Shown in pieces: positions 18,141 through 26,865 of a stretch of 64,000 nucleotides of DNA. Below the pieces are notes generated by a model. It made no database searches. It was not told the origin of the DNA and saw only the letters and a program-made list of their open reading frames with translations. Both the position numbers and the translations under genes were made by a program. Source of the stretch: JAHCHG01 sp965214585 (GTDB lineage: Bacteria > Acidobacteriota > Blastocatellia > Pyrinomonadales > Pyrinomonadaceae); the NCBI GenBank assembly GCA_965214585.1, contig OZ243957.1, positions 186,001-250,000 on the forward strand. Direction: 5' to 3'. The first letter of the stretch is position 1. Each line of letters begins with the position of its first letter.

Positions 18141-19190
18141 TTATTCATCTTCAAACATTTTACGCAGACTTTCGGTAAAAGGTTTTCGCGCCACGCCTTT
18201 TTCGGTAATGATCGCGTCCACGAATTCATTCGGCGTTACGTCAAATGCGTAATTATTGACTTCGATGCCTTCGGGCGCGAGTTGTATGTCCTGAACGTGC
18301 GTAATTTCGCGGATGTCGCGTTCTTCAATCGGAATATCTTCGCCCGTCGCCGAATTTAAATCAACGGTTGACAGCGGCGCGGCAACATAAAACGGAATGT
18401 TGTGCTGTTTTGCCAAAACCGCGACCATATAAGTTCCGATTTTATTGGCGACATCGCCGTTTGCCGCAATGCGGTCAGAGCCGACGACAACCGCCTGCAC
18501 GCGACCTTTTTTCATCAGATGTCCACTCATACTGTCGGTTATCAGAGTTACCGGAATATCGTCTTTGAGAAGTTCCCACGCCGTCAGACGCGCTCCCTGC
18601 AAATACGGGCGCGTTTCGTCGGCGATAACGGAAACTTTTTTGCCTTGGTCAACCGCGCCGCGAATCACGCCGAGAGCCGTTCCCCAAACGCCGCCGGTTG
18701 CAAGTGCGCCCGCGTTGCAGTGCGTCAAAACCGTGTCGTTATTCTCCAACAGTTCGCCGCCGAATTTGGCGATCAGACGCTGCGATTCGATGTCTTCTTC
18801 GTGAATCTGTTTCGCGTCGTCAATCATAATCTGCTTGATTTCCGAAACGCTCTTTCCGTCTTCCTTCGCCTTCGCAAATGTGCGTTTCATCCGGTCAATC
18901 GCCCAAAAAAGATTGATCGCCGTCGGGCGCGTTTTACTCATTACGTCGCAAATATATTCGAGTTCGTCTTCCAAATCCGCAGCATTAGTGCCGACAAAAT
19001 TTTTCACGCCAAGCGCGATTCCGTAAGCCGCCGAAACGCCGATTGCCGGCGCACCGCGCACGACCATATCGCGTATGCCGTCTGCAACTTCATTAAAAGA
19101 GCGCAGCATCAGCCATTTTTCTTCCGTCGGAAGCAGACGCTGATCGAGCATATTTACGCCTTCGTCCGTCCATTTTACAGGTATTATCAT
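18141..19190 (-). CDS. mtnA: S-methyl-5-thioribose-1-phosphate isomerase
   Basis: MtnA isomerises methylthioribose-1-phosphate to methylthioribulose-1-phosphate in methionine salvage. The sequence shows MRSFNEVADGIRDMVVRGAPAIGVSAAYG, the catalytic cysteine motif LTHCNAGALATGG and the aspartate motif GSDRIAANGDVANKIGTY. Start at ATG 19190 (MIIPVKWTDEG) after AAGGAAAAATAAAA; an upstream ATG adds only a non-conserved hydrophobic stretch. The 349-residue product is of typical length. No other methionine salvage gene is visible. Confidence 0.94.
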   Translation of the reverse strand: MIIPVKWTDEGVNMLDQRLLPTEEKWLMLRSFNEVADGIRDMVVRGAPAIGVSAAYGIALGVKNFVGTNAADLEDELEYICDVMSKTRPTAINLFWAIDRMKRTFAKAKEDGKSVSEIKQIMIDDAKQIHEEDIESQRLIAKFGGELLENNDTVLTHCNAGALATGGVWGTALGVIRGAVDQGKKVSVIADETRPYLQGARLTAWELLKDDIPVTLITDSMSGHLMKKGRVQAVVVGSDRIAANGDVANKIGTYMVAVLAKQHNIPFYVAAPLSTVDLNSATGEDIPIEERDIREITHVQDIQLAPEGIEVNNYAFDVTPNEFVDAIITEKGVARKPFTESLRKMFEDE

Positions 19191-19256
19191 TTTTATTTTT
19201 CCTTGATTTATAAAAGATTTCTCTGAAATGATAAAAAATAAATGTGCGATTAGCAA

Positions 19257-19349
19257 AGGCGGAAAGCGCGACAGTTATGGAGGGTGTCGTTTGATATTCA
19301 GCTTGCCGACTTTTTAACAGCACCCTTGTTTACACGCGGGTTTTCGCCT
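19257..19349. repeat. ~140-bp inverted-repeat element family, copy 2 (short, diverged)
   Basis: Begins AAGGCGGAAAGCGCGACAGT and ends in CAGCACCCTTG ... CGGGTTTTCGCCTT. It is shorter than the other copies (14340-14478, 54181-54320) and more diverged on the right arm. Confidence 0.65.
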
Positions 19350-19376
19350 TTCTCGAAAAATTGTTAAAATAATTTT

Positions 19377-19700
19377 ATGAACAAAGCAAACGAATTTCGC
19401 CTGATCTGCGAAGGCGATTTTGAAGATATTAACGAAGCAAAACACGCTCTGCACGATCCTTTTATTGAAGCCTACGTTGAAGAAACGGGAAGATTTAATT
19501 TTCAGAATATGGAAAATATCAGCGTCGTCAGCGGAATTTCGCTTGGCGACTTGGAAATCGTCGAACTCGGCGACGGCGTTTATCAAATTTCAACGCTGAA
19601 TTCTTCGCAAATCCTTAAACAGCAAAAAGCCGAAAAACTCGCGGAAACCATTCGTCTGCAAGCGATGTTTGATTCGGTTCGCGTCGAGCCTTTGGATTAA
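19377..19700 (+). CDS. Hypothetical protein
   Basis: A 107-residue acidic soluble protein with no signal peptide or motif that I recognise. The predicted pattern is alpha/beta in the first half and a long charged helix at the end (ILKQQKAEKLAETIRLQAMF). It starts with an ATG 28 bases after the preceding repeat. Its position directly before a macrodomain gene, but with a repeat between, gives no functional hint. Confidence 0.55.
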   Translation: MNKANEFRLICEGDFEDINEAKHALHDPFIEAYVEETGRFNFQNMENISVVSGISLGDLEIVELGDGVYQISTLNSSQILKQQKAEKLAETIRLQAMFDSVRVEPLD

Positions 19701-19705
19701 ATAAT

Positions 19706-19814
19706 TGGTTTTTGGTTTTTGGTCTTTGATTTTTGGTTTTTCTAAAAATTTAACTAAGTATAGAGCTTTCAATAAAGTCAAAGACCAAAAGCCAAAGACC
19801 AAAAACCAAAAACC
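19706..19814. repeat. Inverted 'GGTTTTTGGTCTTTGG' low-complexity pair
   Basis: GGTTTTTGGTTTTTGGTCTT at 19706 onward is mirrored by AAAGACCAAAAACC repeats ending at 19814. The same family appears at 28516/29058, 40901-40967 and 53089-53191. Confidence 0.7.
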
Positions 19815-19826
19815 ATTCCGAACATT

Positions 19827-20369
19827 ATGCAAAAAGAATTTTTAGACAGACGCGTAATCGTCAAAGTCGGCGATATTACAAAAGAAAATGTCGGCGCAAT
19901 TGTCAATGCGGCAAATTCCGCGCTGTTAGGCGGCGGCGGCGTTGACGGCGCGATTCACAAAGCGGGCGGCAAAACTATTCTGGAAGAGTGCAAAAAAATC
20001 CGGCAAAATGATTTTCCGAACGGTTTGCCGACAAGCGAAGCCGTTATTACAACGGGCGGTGAACTTCCCGCCGAATTTGTCATACACACCGTCGGACCCG
20101 TTTACGGAATGAACGGCGGACGCGACGGCGAACTGCTTGCAGATTGTTATCGCAACTGCCTGAAACTTGCCGCTGAAAATGATCTCGAAACGATTTCGTT
20201 TCCTTCGATTTCGACGGGCGCGTATCATTTTCCGAAACACGAAGCGGCTGAGATTTCTTCAAAGGCAATAAAGAATTTTCTTGAAAACGATAAGCACATC
20301 AGACAAGTTTTTTTGGTGTTCTTTTCAGAACCGGATGCGAAAAAATTCTTAAAACATCAGAAATTTTAA
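19827..20369 (+). CDS. Macrodomain protein, O-acetyl-ADP-ribose deacetylase type
   Basis: The 180-residue protein is a single macrodomain: VGDITKENVGAIVNAANSAL followed by the GGGGVDGAIHKAGG loop, AVITTGGELPAEFVIHTVGP and the ISFPSISTGAYHFPKHEAAEI segment. Members of this YmdB/MacroD-like group bind ADP-ribose and remove it from O-acetyl-ADP-ribose or from mono-ADP-ribosylated proteins. Which substrate applies here cannot be read from the sequence. Weak ribosome-binding site; frame intact. Confidence 0.9.
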   Translation: MQKEFLDRRVIVKVGDITKENVGAIVNAANSALLGGGGVDGAIHKAGGKTILEECKKIRQNDFPNGLPTSEAVITTGGELPAEFVIHTVGPVYGMNGGRDGELLADCYRNCLKLAAENDLETISFPSISTGAYHFPKHEAAEISSKAIKNFLENDKHIRQVFLVFFSEPDAKKFLKHQKF

Positions 20370-20467
20370 TTTTGGTAAAATTGATAGTTTGAAACTTTTG
20401 TTTTATAGTTGCGAAGTTAATTTAACAACAAATTTATAAAAATTCATCATAAAAAAATTTACAAAAT

Positions 20468-22678
20468 ATGCAGGAAATTTCAACCGAATCTTACTCAGAT
20501 ATGCAGCAGGCAGTCGCTTTACAACCCGAACCGATTTTCAGAAAAGATTTTAATTTAAGACGTGATTTTCCCGAAAATTTACGTTTTTTGGAAACTCTCT
20601 CGTGGAATTTTTTCTGGTCTTGGCAGCCGAAAGGCGTAAAACTTTTCAGCGATCTTGCGCCGTCTTTGTGGGAAAAATGCGAGCAGAAACCGCGTCTTTT
20701 TCTGAAAAAAATTAAGGAATTAAGGCTGTATCAAAAAGCGATTGACGCGGATTATATGGAAAATCTGCAAAATTTCGCGGGCGAATTCGAGCAGTATATT
20801 TCCGAACCGGCAAAATCTTTCGGCGGCATTACGAATGAAAATCCGGTTGCGTATTTTTGCGCCGAATACGGAATTCATAATTCCCTGCCGATTTATTCGG
20901 GCGGACTCGGAATCCTTGCGGGCGACCATTTAAAATCGGCGAGCGATTTAAACGTGCCGCTGATTGCCGTCGGTCTGCTTTACCGCTACGGTTATTTTCG
21001 GCAAAGAATCGCGCACGACGGCTGGCAGGAGGAAAATTATCACGATTCGTTTGAAGACGAACTCGCCTTAAAGCCCGTTTTGGACGATGACGGCGAACGC
21101 GTGTTGATAAAGATCAAAATGCGCGGACGCGAGGTTTTCGCGCAGGCTTGGCTGGCAAAAATCGGCAGAATTTCGCTTTATCTGCTTGATACGAATGTCA
21201 GGCAAAACGACGAAATTGATCGTTACGTTACAGGACATCTCTACGGCGGCGACACGGAAACGCGCGTTGTGCAGGAGAAAATTCTGGGCATCGGCGGAGT
21301 TCGTCTGCTCAGAAAACTCGGCATCGAACCAACGGTTTTTCATCTTAACGAAGGACATTCGGCGTTTTTGACTTTGGAACTCGCCCGCGAATATCTGGAA
21401 GAAAATGAAAATAAAACTTTTGACGACGCGGTAAAAGTTGTGCGCAAACAATGCGTTTTTACGACTCATACGCCCGTTTCCGCCGGAAACGACGTTTTCG
21501 CGCCCGAACTTATCGAAGCGTGTTTTGACAATAATTTCATTGATTCGCTGAAAATTTCAAAAGAGAAACTTTTTGAACTCGGACGAAAAAACCCCGAAGA
21601 TTCCGATGAGTATTTCGGAATGACACCTTTGGCGATTCGCTTGGCGCGTTCCTCAAACGGCGTGAGCAAAAAACACGGCGAAGTTTCGCGCGGGCTTTGG
21701 GTCGAGATGTTTCCCGAAATATCCGTAGAAAAAGAAGTTCCGATCACGCACATCACAAACGGCGTTCACGCGCCGACGTGGATTGCGCCGCCTTTTCAAA
21801 ATTTGTATGAAGAACACATCGGCAAAAACTGGCGCGAAGTTTTAACAAACGAAAAAGCGTGGGCTGATTCGATTGATAAAATTTCCGACGACGAACTCTG
21901 GAACGCACATTTTTCAATGAAAGAACTGCTCATCTCGTTCATTCGCCAGCGAACTTTAGCCAAAGAAACGGGTTATCTCGATACAATAAACGAACATCAA
22001 GACACGGAAAAACTCTTTGACGCGAAAGTTTTGACAATCGGTTTTGCCAGACGGGTTGCGGCTTACAAGCGTTGGAATCTGCTTTTAACCGATGTTGAAA
22101 GGCTTCTGGAAATGATAAACAACGCGGAAAAACCCGTCCAATTCGTTTTCGCGGGCAAGGCGCATCCGCAAGATCGGACGGCGAAATCGCTTCTGAAAAA
22201 CCTGATGAGTTTTGAAGAAAATTCAAAATGGCGGGAAAGAGCCGTTTTCATTGAAGATTACGATCAGGAAGTGGCGCGATATATGGTTCAGGGCGTTGAT
22301 GTCTGGCTGAACACGCCGCGCCGTCCGTTGGAAGCAAGCGGCACAAGCGGACAGAAAGTTGCGATGAACGGCGGTTTGAATCTTTCGATTTTGGACGGTT
22401 GGTGGATCGAAGGCTATAACGGCGCGAACGGTTTCGCCATCGGAGTTCCCGAAGACATTGAATCAATGAGTCAGGAAGAAATTGACCGCGAAGATGCCGA
22501 ATCGCTTTACCGGATTTTAGAAAACGAAGTAATTCCCGCTTATTACGACAAATCGGAAAATAATTCGCGCTCGGAATGGATTCGGCGAATGCGCGATTCG
22601 ATAAAAACTCTGACACCGGAATTTTCAAGTGATAGAATGGTAAAAGATTATTTCGAGAAAATTTATTTGGGCGGATAG
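20468..22678 (+). CDS. glgP: Alpha-glucan (glycogen/maltodextrin) phosphorylase
   Basis: This GT35 enzyme releases glucose-1-phosphate from alpha-1,4-glucans using pyridoxal phosphate. The 736-residue sequence has an N-terminal DUF3417-like segment (LSWNFFWSWQPKGVKLFSDLAP), YFCAEYGIHNSLPIYSGGLG, LNEGHSAFLTLELARE, and the cofactor-lysine region GTSGQKVAMNGGLNLSILDGWW. The overall size and presence of the N-terminal extension match the shorter 'alternate' glucan phosphorylases rather than the ~810-residue E. coli type. A poly-T/poly-A hairpin 30 bases downstream may act as a weak terminator before the toxin locus. Confidence 0.94.
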   Translation: MQEISTESYSDMQQAVALQPEPIFRKDFNLRRDFPENLRFLETLSWNFFWSWQPKGVKLFSDLAPSLWEKCEQKPRLFLKKIKELRLYQKAIDADYMENLQNFAGEFEQYISEPAKSFGGITNENPVAYFCAEYGIHNSLPIYSGGLGILAGDHLKSASDLNVPLIAVGLLYRYGYFRQRIAHDGWQEENYHDSFEDELALKPVLDDDGERVLIKIKMRGREVFAQAWLAKIGRISLYLLDTNVRQNDEIDRYVTGHLYGGDTETRVVQEKILGIGGVRLLRKLGIEPTVFHLNEGHSAFLTLELAREYLEENENKTFDDAVKVVRKQCVFTTHTPVSAGNDVFAPELIEACFDNNFIDSLKISKEKLFELGRKNPEDSDEYFGMTPLAIRLARSSNGVSKKHGEVSRGLWVEMFPEISVEKEVPITHITNGVHAPTWIAPPFQNLYEEHIGKNWREVLTNEKAWADSIDKISDDELWNAHFSMKELLISFIRQRTLAKETGYLDTINEHQDTEKLFDAKVLTIGFARRVAAYKRWNLLLTDVERLLEMINNAEKPVQFVFAGKAHPQDRTAKSLLKNLMSFEENSKWRERAVFIEDYDQEVARYMVQGVDVWLNTPRRPLEASGTSGQKVAMNGGLNLSILDGWWIEGYNGANGFAIGVPEDIESMSQEEIDREDAESLYRILENEVIPAYYDKSENNSRSEWIRRMRDSIKTLTPEFSSDRMVKDYFEKIYLGG

Positions 22679-22829
22679 AAGCGAACAAATAAATTTTTAT
22701 CGAGTTCTTACTGTTTTTTCTTAAAATTTAAAAAAAACTTAAAAAAACAGGAAACAATTTCACTAAATTGCCGATAACTTATATGAGGAGCAATTTTGCC
22801 TTCATAATAATTTTAAGGAGAACTTTCAA

Positions 22830-24293
22830 ATGACTTCCAAAATCGGTTCGATCTTAGGCTCTGACAATAACTTTAATGCCGAGCAATCTGGTATTGACAC
22901 GGCGCGTCAAATTTTACCGCTTTCAAACACGAATGAACAAAATCAAACTTCCATAAATCATCTGAAAAACCGGGCATTCGGTATGACGGATGATAGAATT
23001 ATTGAGAAAACCCCGCTTCGTCAGATTGTAGAATCGCTGGCGAAAAATCCGATTAACGAGAATCTCAAAGGGGAAACCGTCAAGATTATCGTTAATCCCA
23101 AAAAATCGCCCGAAAAGATGTCGGCGGACGATTATCGGCAAGCCGTGTGGCAAGCGGTTTTCAAACAAGCCGGTTACGGAATGCTGACCGACGGAGAACT
23201 TCGCCAAGCCGTTTCGCTGATAAAAAGCGCGGATTCGAGCATTACGAGCAGCGGGCTGGACTTGGAGAATATGCGGCGCAGCGACAAACTGCCGGGCGTG
23301 CTGACCGTTGACACGGATAAATACACAATAGAACTGGCAAAACGGGCGGGCGAAGCGGTTTTGGGAAACGCACAAAATGAAGCGGAAAAAGCCGCCGCCG
23401 CGAAAAATGAAGCGCAAAGCACAACCAACCAGATGCTGATTGATCCGCTGAAACTCGGCGGCAATGTGCCGGTTCGTTGGCTCGAAAGAATTTTGAACAC
23501 GCCGAAAGAGTTGCTCAGGCAGATAGACAAAGGCGAAATACTGCCGGGCAGTTCGACGGCAAAATGGATCGGCGGAAAGATCGGCGAATACATAACGGGA
23601 AAACCCGCGCCGCCAATGAAAACGGCGAGCGAAGCGATAGAAGAACTGACGGGCGCAAAACTGCCCGCGATTCCCGATGTTGAGTTACCGCGTCCGTTTG
23701 AATACAAAACAGACAAATACAAAGCCGACGGCAAAACAGGCGAAGATGTCGGCGCGACGGCGATTGATATTTTACTGCTCAAGCGCGGAATCGTCGGTAA
23801 ACCGAATGCTACGCCTGAAAGTTTAGGAAACTTAAATATCTCGAAAGTTTTCCGAGTGCAAGGCGGAGTTATGCCGAAAGCCAGCAAGTTTCGTATTTCT
23901 ATCGGCGAAGCGGGCGAAATGGTTGTTAAAGACAAAAACAAGTTATTTGTTACTTTTGATGATATGAACAGAGTCAAAGTTTTTAATGGAGTAAATCGAG
24001 CAGGAAAAGCGGAGGTTATTTCGTTTGAAGTCAAAACTTCTTTTGTTCAACAAGTGCGTAAATTTGCTGTTCCTCAAGAAAAAGCAAGACAATTTCCTGA
24101 TCTTCCGCAAGGAGCAGATGCTACAAAAACAAATAATTCTTTCGGATTACCGGCAAATTGGATCGAAATGCTGAAAGAATCATCATTTCGAGGAACGGGA
24201 AAAATAGAAAAGTTAGAAACTTCTACCCCGGCTGTTCATAAATTATTTCCGGCGGTTACATTGTCGAATCAATTGGAGAGAAAACCTGAATGA
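22830..24293 (+). CDS. Polymorphic toxin, full-length gene of a cassette array
   Basis: The 487-residue protein has three parts. Residues 1 to about 210 form a unique N-terminal region with no signal peptide, transmembrane helix, PAAR, Rhs or WXG motif that I can see; it ends in an Ala/Lys/Glu-rich helix. Residues about 210-330 form a linker module (VPVRWLERILNTPKELL, GGKIGEYITGKPA, ELPRPFEYKTDKYKADG, GEDVGATAIDILLLK) that recurs three more times downstream. After the boundary PNATPESL comes a variable tip (FRVQGGVMPKASKFRISI ... FDDMNRVKVF ... FGLPANWIEML) that resembles C-terminal tips of Rhs-type polymorphic toxins from memory; its activity is unknown. AAGGAGAACTTTCAAATG gives a strong start. 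The stop overlaps the next gene by 4 bases (ATGA). Confidence 0.75.
   Translation: MTSKIGSILGSDNNFNAEQSGIDTARQILPLSNTNEQNQTSINHLKNRAFGMTDDRIIEKTPLRQIVESLAKNPINENLKGETVKIIVNPKKSPEKMSADDYRQAVWQAVFKQAGYGMLTDGELRQAVSLIKSADSSITSSGLDLENMRRSDKLPGVLTVDTDKYTIELAKRAGEAVLGNAQNEAEKAAAAKNEAQSTTNQMLIDPLKLGGNVPVRWLERILNTPKELLRQIDKGEILPGSSTAKWIGGKIGEYITGKPAPPMKTASEAIEELTGAKLPAIPDVELPRPFEYKTDKYKADGKTGEDVGATAIDILLLKRGIVGKPNATPESLGNLNISKVFRVQGGVMPKASKFRISIGEAGEMVVKDKNKLFVTFDDMNRVKVFNGVNRAGKAEVISFEVKTSFVQQVRKFAVPQEKARQFPDLPQGADATKTNNSFGLPANWIEMLKESSFRGTGKIEKLETSTPAVHKLFPAVTLSNQLERKPE
23452..23830 (+). repeat. Toxin linker module, copy 1
   Basis: Encodes the shared linker of the toxin array inside the full-length gene. 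Bases 23561-23768 read as identical to 24938-25145. Related copies: 26009-26290 and 27172-27419. Confidence 0.85.
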
Positions 24294-24799
24294 AAACCGA
24301 ATGGAAATTAGATGATTGGCTTGGAGCAATTTGCTATCAAGGAAAATATAGATTTTTTCTGGAACACGCTACATATTGGGTTCTTGATATGATAGCTTGT
24401 TCACCTAGTTCAAAAGAAAACTCTTCTTATTACCGTAACGGCATTCTAGTCGTTGACGAAAATCCCGAAGAATTTTTGGAAGCGATGCAAGAGTCGGAAA
24501 TTTCGCTTGAAGATTTGCGAGTCTTGATTGATAAGCAGCATAAGATTGTGCTTGCCGACGAAGACGATTACAGAGGCGATTTACATCTAACTTTTTTGGT
24601 TGATTTCGATAAGAAACTTTACGTTAGTATGTTTTTTGATGTCGGCTATGAGGAATATGTTCCGCAAGATTGGAAAGGAATCTATGACGATCCGCTAAAA
24701 TATGTGCCTGAAGAAATACGAGATATTTGGCAAGAAGTAGAATCCGACAGCATCGCGGAAAAAAGACATCAAGCGGATTTAGCAGAAAGAAATATGTAA
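24290..24799 (+). CDS. Putative immunity protein 1
   Basis: A 169-residue, acidic soluble protein (MKTEWKLDDWLGAICYQGKY...) translationally coupled to the toxin gene by an ATGA overlap, with GGAGA upstream. The position, small size, acidic composition and A/T-rich base use relative to the linker module are those of an immunity gene for the preceding toxin tip. I do not recognise its family (SUKH- or Imm-type folds cannot be excluded). The following linker-module copy starts directly after its stop codon. Confidence 0.7.
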   Translation: MKTEWKLDDWLGAICYQGKYRFFLEHATYWVLDMIACSPSSKENSSYYRNGILVVDENPEEFLEAMQESEISLEDLRVLIDKQHKIVLADEDDYRGDLHLTFLVDFDKKLYVSMFFDVGYEEYVPQDWKGIYDDPLKYVPEEIRDIWQEVESDSIAEKRHQADLAERNM

Positions 24800-24804
24800 A
24801 ACAA

Positions 24805-25200
24805 ATCAGATACCGATTAACCTGCTCAAACTTAGCGGCAACATTCCGGTTCGCTGGCTTGAAAGAACCTTGAACGTCCCGCAAGGCATCTTACGGGAAA
24901 TAGACAAAGGCGAAATAATGCCGGGCAGCTCGGCGGCAAAATGGATCGGCGGAAAGATCGGCGAATACATAACGGGAAAACCCGCGCCGCCAATGAAAAC
25001 GGCGAGCGAAGCGATAGAAGAACTGACGGGCGCAAAACTGCCCGCGATTCCCGATGTTGAGTTACCGCGTCCGTTTGAATACAAAACAGACAAATACAAA
25101 GCCGACGGCAAAACAGGCGAAGATGTCGGCGCGACGGCGATTGATTTGTTTTTGCTCAAGCGCGGGATTTCAGGTAAGACTAATGCAACGCCTGAATCAT
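24805..25200 (+). repeat. Toxin linker module, copy 2
   Basis: Homology to the main gene begins about six bases after the immunity-1 stop codon (encoding TNQ...) and ends at TNATPESLK. The central 208 bases (24938-25145) read as identical to copy 1, whereas the flanks have diverged. Confidence 0.85.
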
Positions 25201-25745
25201 TAAAAACTTTAGGCGGAATTCCAGAAAAATCCGTCGCTACTAATACTATTTTCAAAAATAGTTGGAGTAAAGAAAAAGTTCTGGAGATTCCGAAAGGAAA
25301 GCGTCCTGAGCCATCTGAATATCTTAGCGAACCCTATATAAACAGCCATCTGAATAAATTCGATGAAGGCGGTGGTTATATTACTTCAAAAGATGTTTTG
25401 GATAGATTTGGACGTGATACTCTTGGGCGACCTGACGGACAATTTATAATGCCCAAAGCTGAATTAGATGCTTTAATTAAACGGGCTAATGGTGATATAA
25501 GCGTAATTGAAAAAGAACTTGGTATTCCTGCGGGAGCTTGGAAGGGAAAGGAAATTGTGCGAATTGATGTTCCGAACGCCAAAAATTCTAATCTAAGAAT
25601 GCCGTCAGGAAACGAGGCTGGAGCTAATGAATTATGGCTGCCCGGCGGAAAATTACCGACAGGAAAATCTGAAGCTGTAATTAACCAAGTTACGAAGGGA
25701 AATTATACTGAAACTTCGATTGTCGTTAAGGAGGTAAAGAAATGA
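24870..25745 (+). CDS. Orphan polymorphic-toxin tip 2 (no proper start)
   Basis: The open frame begins just after a stop at 24780 and contains the linker module, but its first usable start is TTG at 24870, in the middle of the linker, without a ribosome-binding site. It is therefore probably a silent cassette. After the boundary TNATPESLK a new tip follows (GRDTLGRPDGQFIMPKAELD ... IVRIDVPNAKNSNLRMPSGN ... ELWLPGGKLPTGKSEAVI). From memory this pattern occurs at the C-terminus of Rhs-type and other polymorphic toxins; I cannot assign an activity. The 3' end overlaps the second immunity gene by 4 bases. Recombination at the shared module would place this tip on the full-length gene in frame. 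Confidence 0.7.
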   Translation: MNVPQGILREIDKGEIMPGSSAAKWIGGKIGEYITGKPAPPMKTASEAIEELTGAKLPAIPDVELPRPFEYKTDKYKADGKTGEDVGATAIDLFLLKRGISGKTNATPESLKTLGGIPEKSVATNTIFKNSWSKEKVLEIPKGKRPEPSEYLSEPYINSHLNKFDEGGGYITSKDVLDRFGRDTLGRPDGQFIMPKAELDALIKRANGDISVIEKELGIPAGAWKGKEIVRIDVPNAKNSNLRMPSGNEAGANELWLPGGKLPTGKSEAVINQVTKGNYTETSIVVKEVKK

Positions 25746-25984
25746 AAGAAATAATAAAAAAAGATTGGGAATATACGCTTTATAAAGATAATGAAGATAA
25801 TCTTGTTCTCGTTGTTCTTTGCGGTAGCGTTGCGTTATACGAAGTCAGTATTCAATTGAACGAAGATGAAAAGCTAAAATTTGAGGAAAGCAGAACGGAG
25901 TTTTTGGAAGAATTAGCAGAAGACATAAGAACCAATACGAGTAAATACGAACATCGCTTTGTTTCACTGGAACAGGAAAATTAG
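25742..25984 (+). CDS. Putative immunity protein 2
   Basis: An 80-residue, acidic protein (MKEIIKKDWEYTLYKDNEDNLVLVVLCGSVALYEVSIQL...) with a beta-rich first half and a helical, charged second half. It has a near-perfect AAGGAGG ribosome-binding site located inside the end of the orphan toxin frame and an ATGA overlap, so it can be expressed even if the orphan tip is not. No family recognised. The function as immunity protein is inferred from position. Confidence 0.7.
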   Translation: MKEIIKKDWEYTLYKDNEDNLVLVVLCGSVALYEVSIQLNEDEKLKFEESRTEFLEELAEDIRTNTSKYEHRFVSLEQEN

Positions 25985-26008
25985 AACGTAAAGTCAATCA
26001 GGATATGT

Positions 26009-26290
26009 TAAATGGATCGGCGGAAAGATCGGCGAATATATCACGGGAAAACCCGCGCCGAAACTGCCGACGATGAGCGAATCAATCGAAGAACTGACAG
26101 GCGCAAAACTGCCTGCGATTCCCGATGTCGAGTTGCCGCGTCCATTTGAATACAAAACGGACAAATACAAAGCCGATGGTGAAACGGGCGAAGATGTCGG
26201 CGCGACGGCAATTGATTTGCTGTTGCTGAAAAAAGGCATTACGGGCAAGCCGAACGCCGCGCCTGAATCGTTGAAAACTTTGGGCGGAAT
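26009..26290 (+). repeat. Toxin linker module, copy 3 (diverged, 5'-truncated)
   Basis: Starts abruptly at AAATGGATCGGCGG, 24 bases after the immunity-2 stop. It has many silent changes and a replaced segment (PAPKLPTMSES in place of PAPPMKTASEA). It ends at the PNAAPESLK boundary. Confidence 0.8.
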
Positions 26291-26858
26291 TCCCGAAGTT
26301 AAAACGATCACAGAAGTTTCGAGTGTAGTAAAGACAGGGACGGAAAAAATAGGCGCAAGCGGCATAGCAGAGATTGGAGGAAAAATACAAAAACAGATTA
26401 GATATAATCCCAAAGAAATGCTTCAGAAATATGCCGGAGAAGAAACAGGTAAAGTTTGGGGAACAAAAGTAAAATACTTAAATGATGTGGAAAGAGCTAA
26501 ATTGGAATTATTCATTAAAGATGGAAAAATAGTTGACCAAGCCGGTAAACTATATGATACAAGTTCTTCCAGTTCCGTATTTGGTGCAGGACAAGGAAAA
26601 TCAATTTTCGTTATGGATGAATATGGCAGAATTTATGCTTCAAAATATCAAGCTGTCGGAAAGTTTCATCATTCAAGTATTTTAGGAGGAAAGCCTGTTG
26701 CATCAGCAGGGGAAATAACCGTGCAGAATGGAAAAATCATTGAAATTTCCAATCGAAGCGGTCATTATCAACCTACTCAACAAACAAATTCTCAAGTTAT
26801 AAATGAACTAAAAAATAGAGGAGTGGATACAGGTAAGATTAAAATTACAGGATTCTAA
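26073..26858 (+). CDS. Orphan polymorphic-toxin tip 3 (no proper start)
   Basis: The frame carries linker copy 3; the first in-frame ATG (26073) lies within the linker. After PNAAPESLK comes a third, unrelated tip: YLNDVERAKLELFIKDGKI, an SSSSSVFGAG turn, SIFVMDEYGRIYASKYQAVG, then KFHHSS, ASAGE and SGHYQPT motifs. The KFHHSS...SGHYxPT block resembles a conserved region that I remember from plant IQM proteins and from many bacterial toxin tips; its biochemical activity is not stated here. A 91-residue gene follows after 7 bases. Probably a silent donor cassette. Confidence 0.7.
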   Translation: MSESIEELTGAKLPAIPDVELPRPFEYKTDKYKADGETGEDVGATAIDLLLLKKGITGKPNAAPESLKTLGGIPEVKTITEVSSVVKTGTEKIGASGIAEIGGKIQKQIRYNPKEMLQKYAGEETGKVWGTKVKYLNDVERAKLELFIKDGKIVDQAGKLYDTSSSSSVFGAGQGKSIFVMDEYGRIYASKYQAVGKFHHSSILGGKPVASAGEITVQNGKIIEISNRSGHYQPTQQTNSQVINELKNRGVDTGKIKITGF

Positions 26859-26865
26859 TAAAACT

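Noticed and set aside
22923..24034. Long minus-strand open frames across the toxin gene
   Set aside because: They mirror the plus-strand toxin gene, which has the start, ribosome-binding site and homologous modules.
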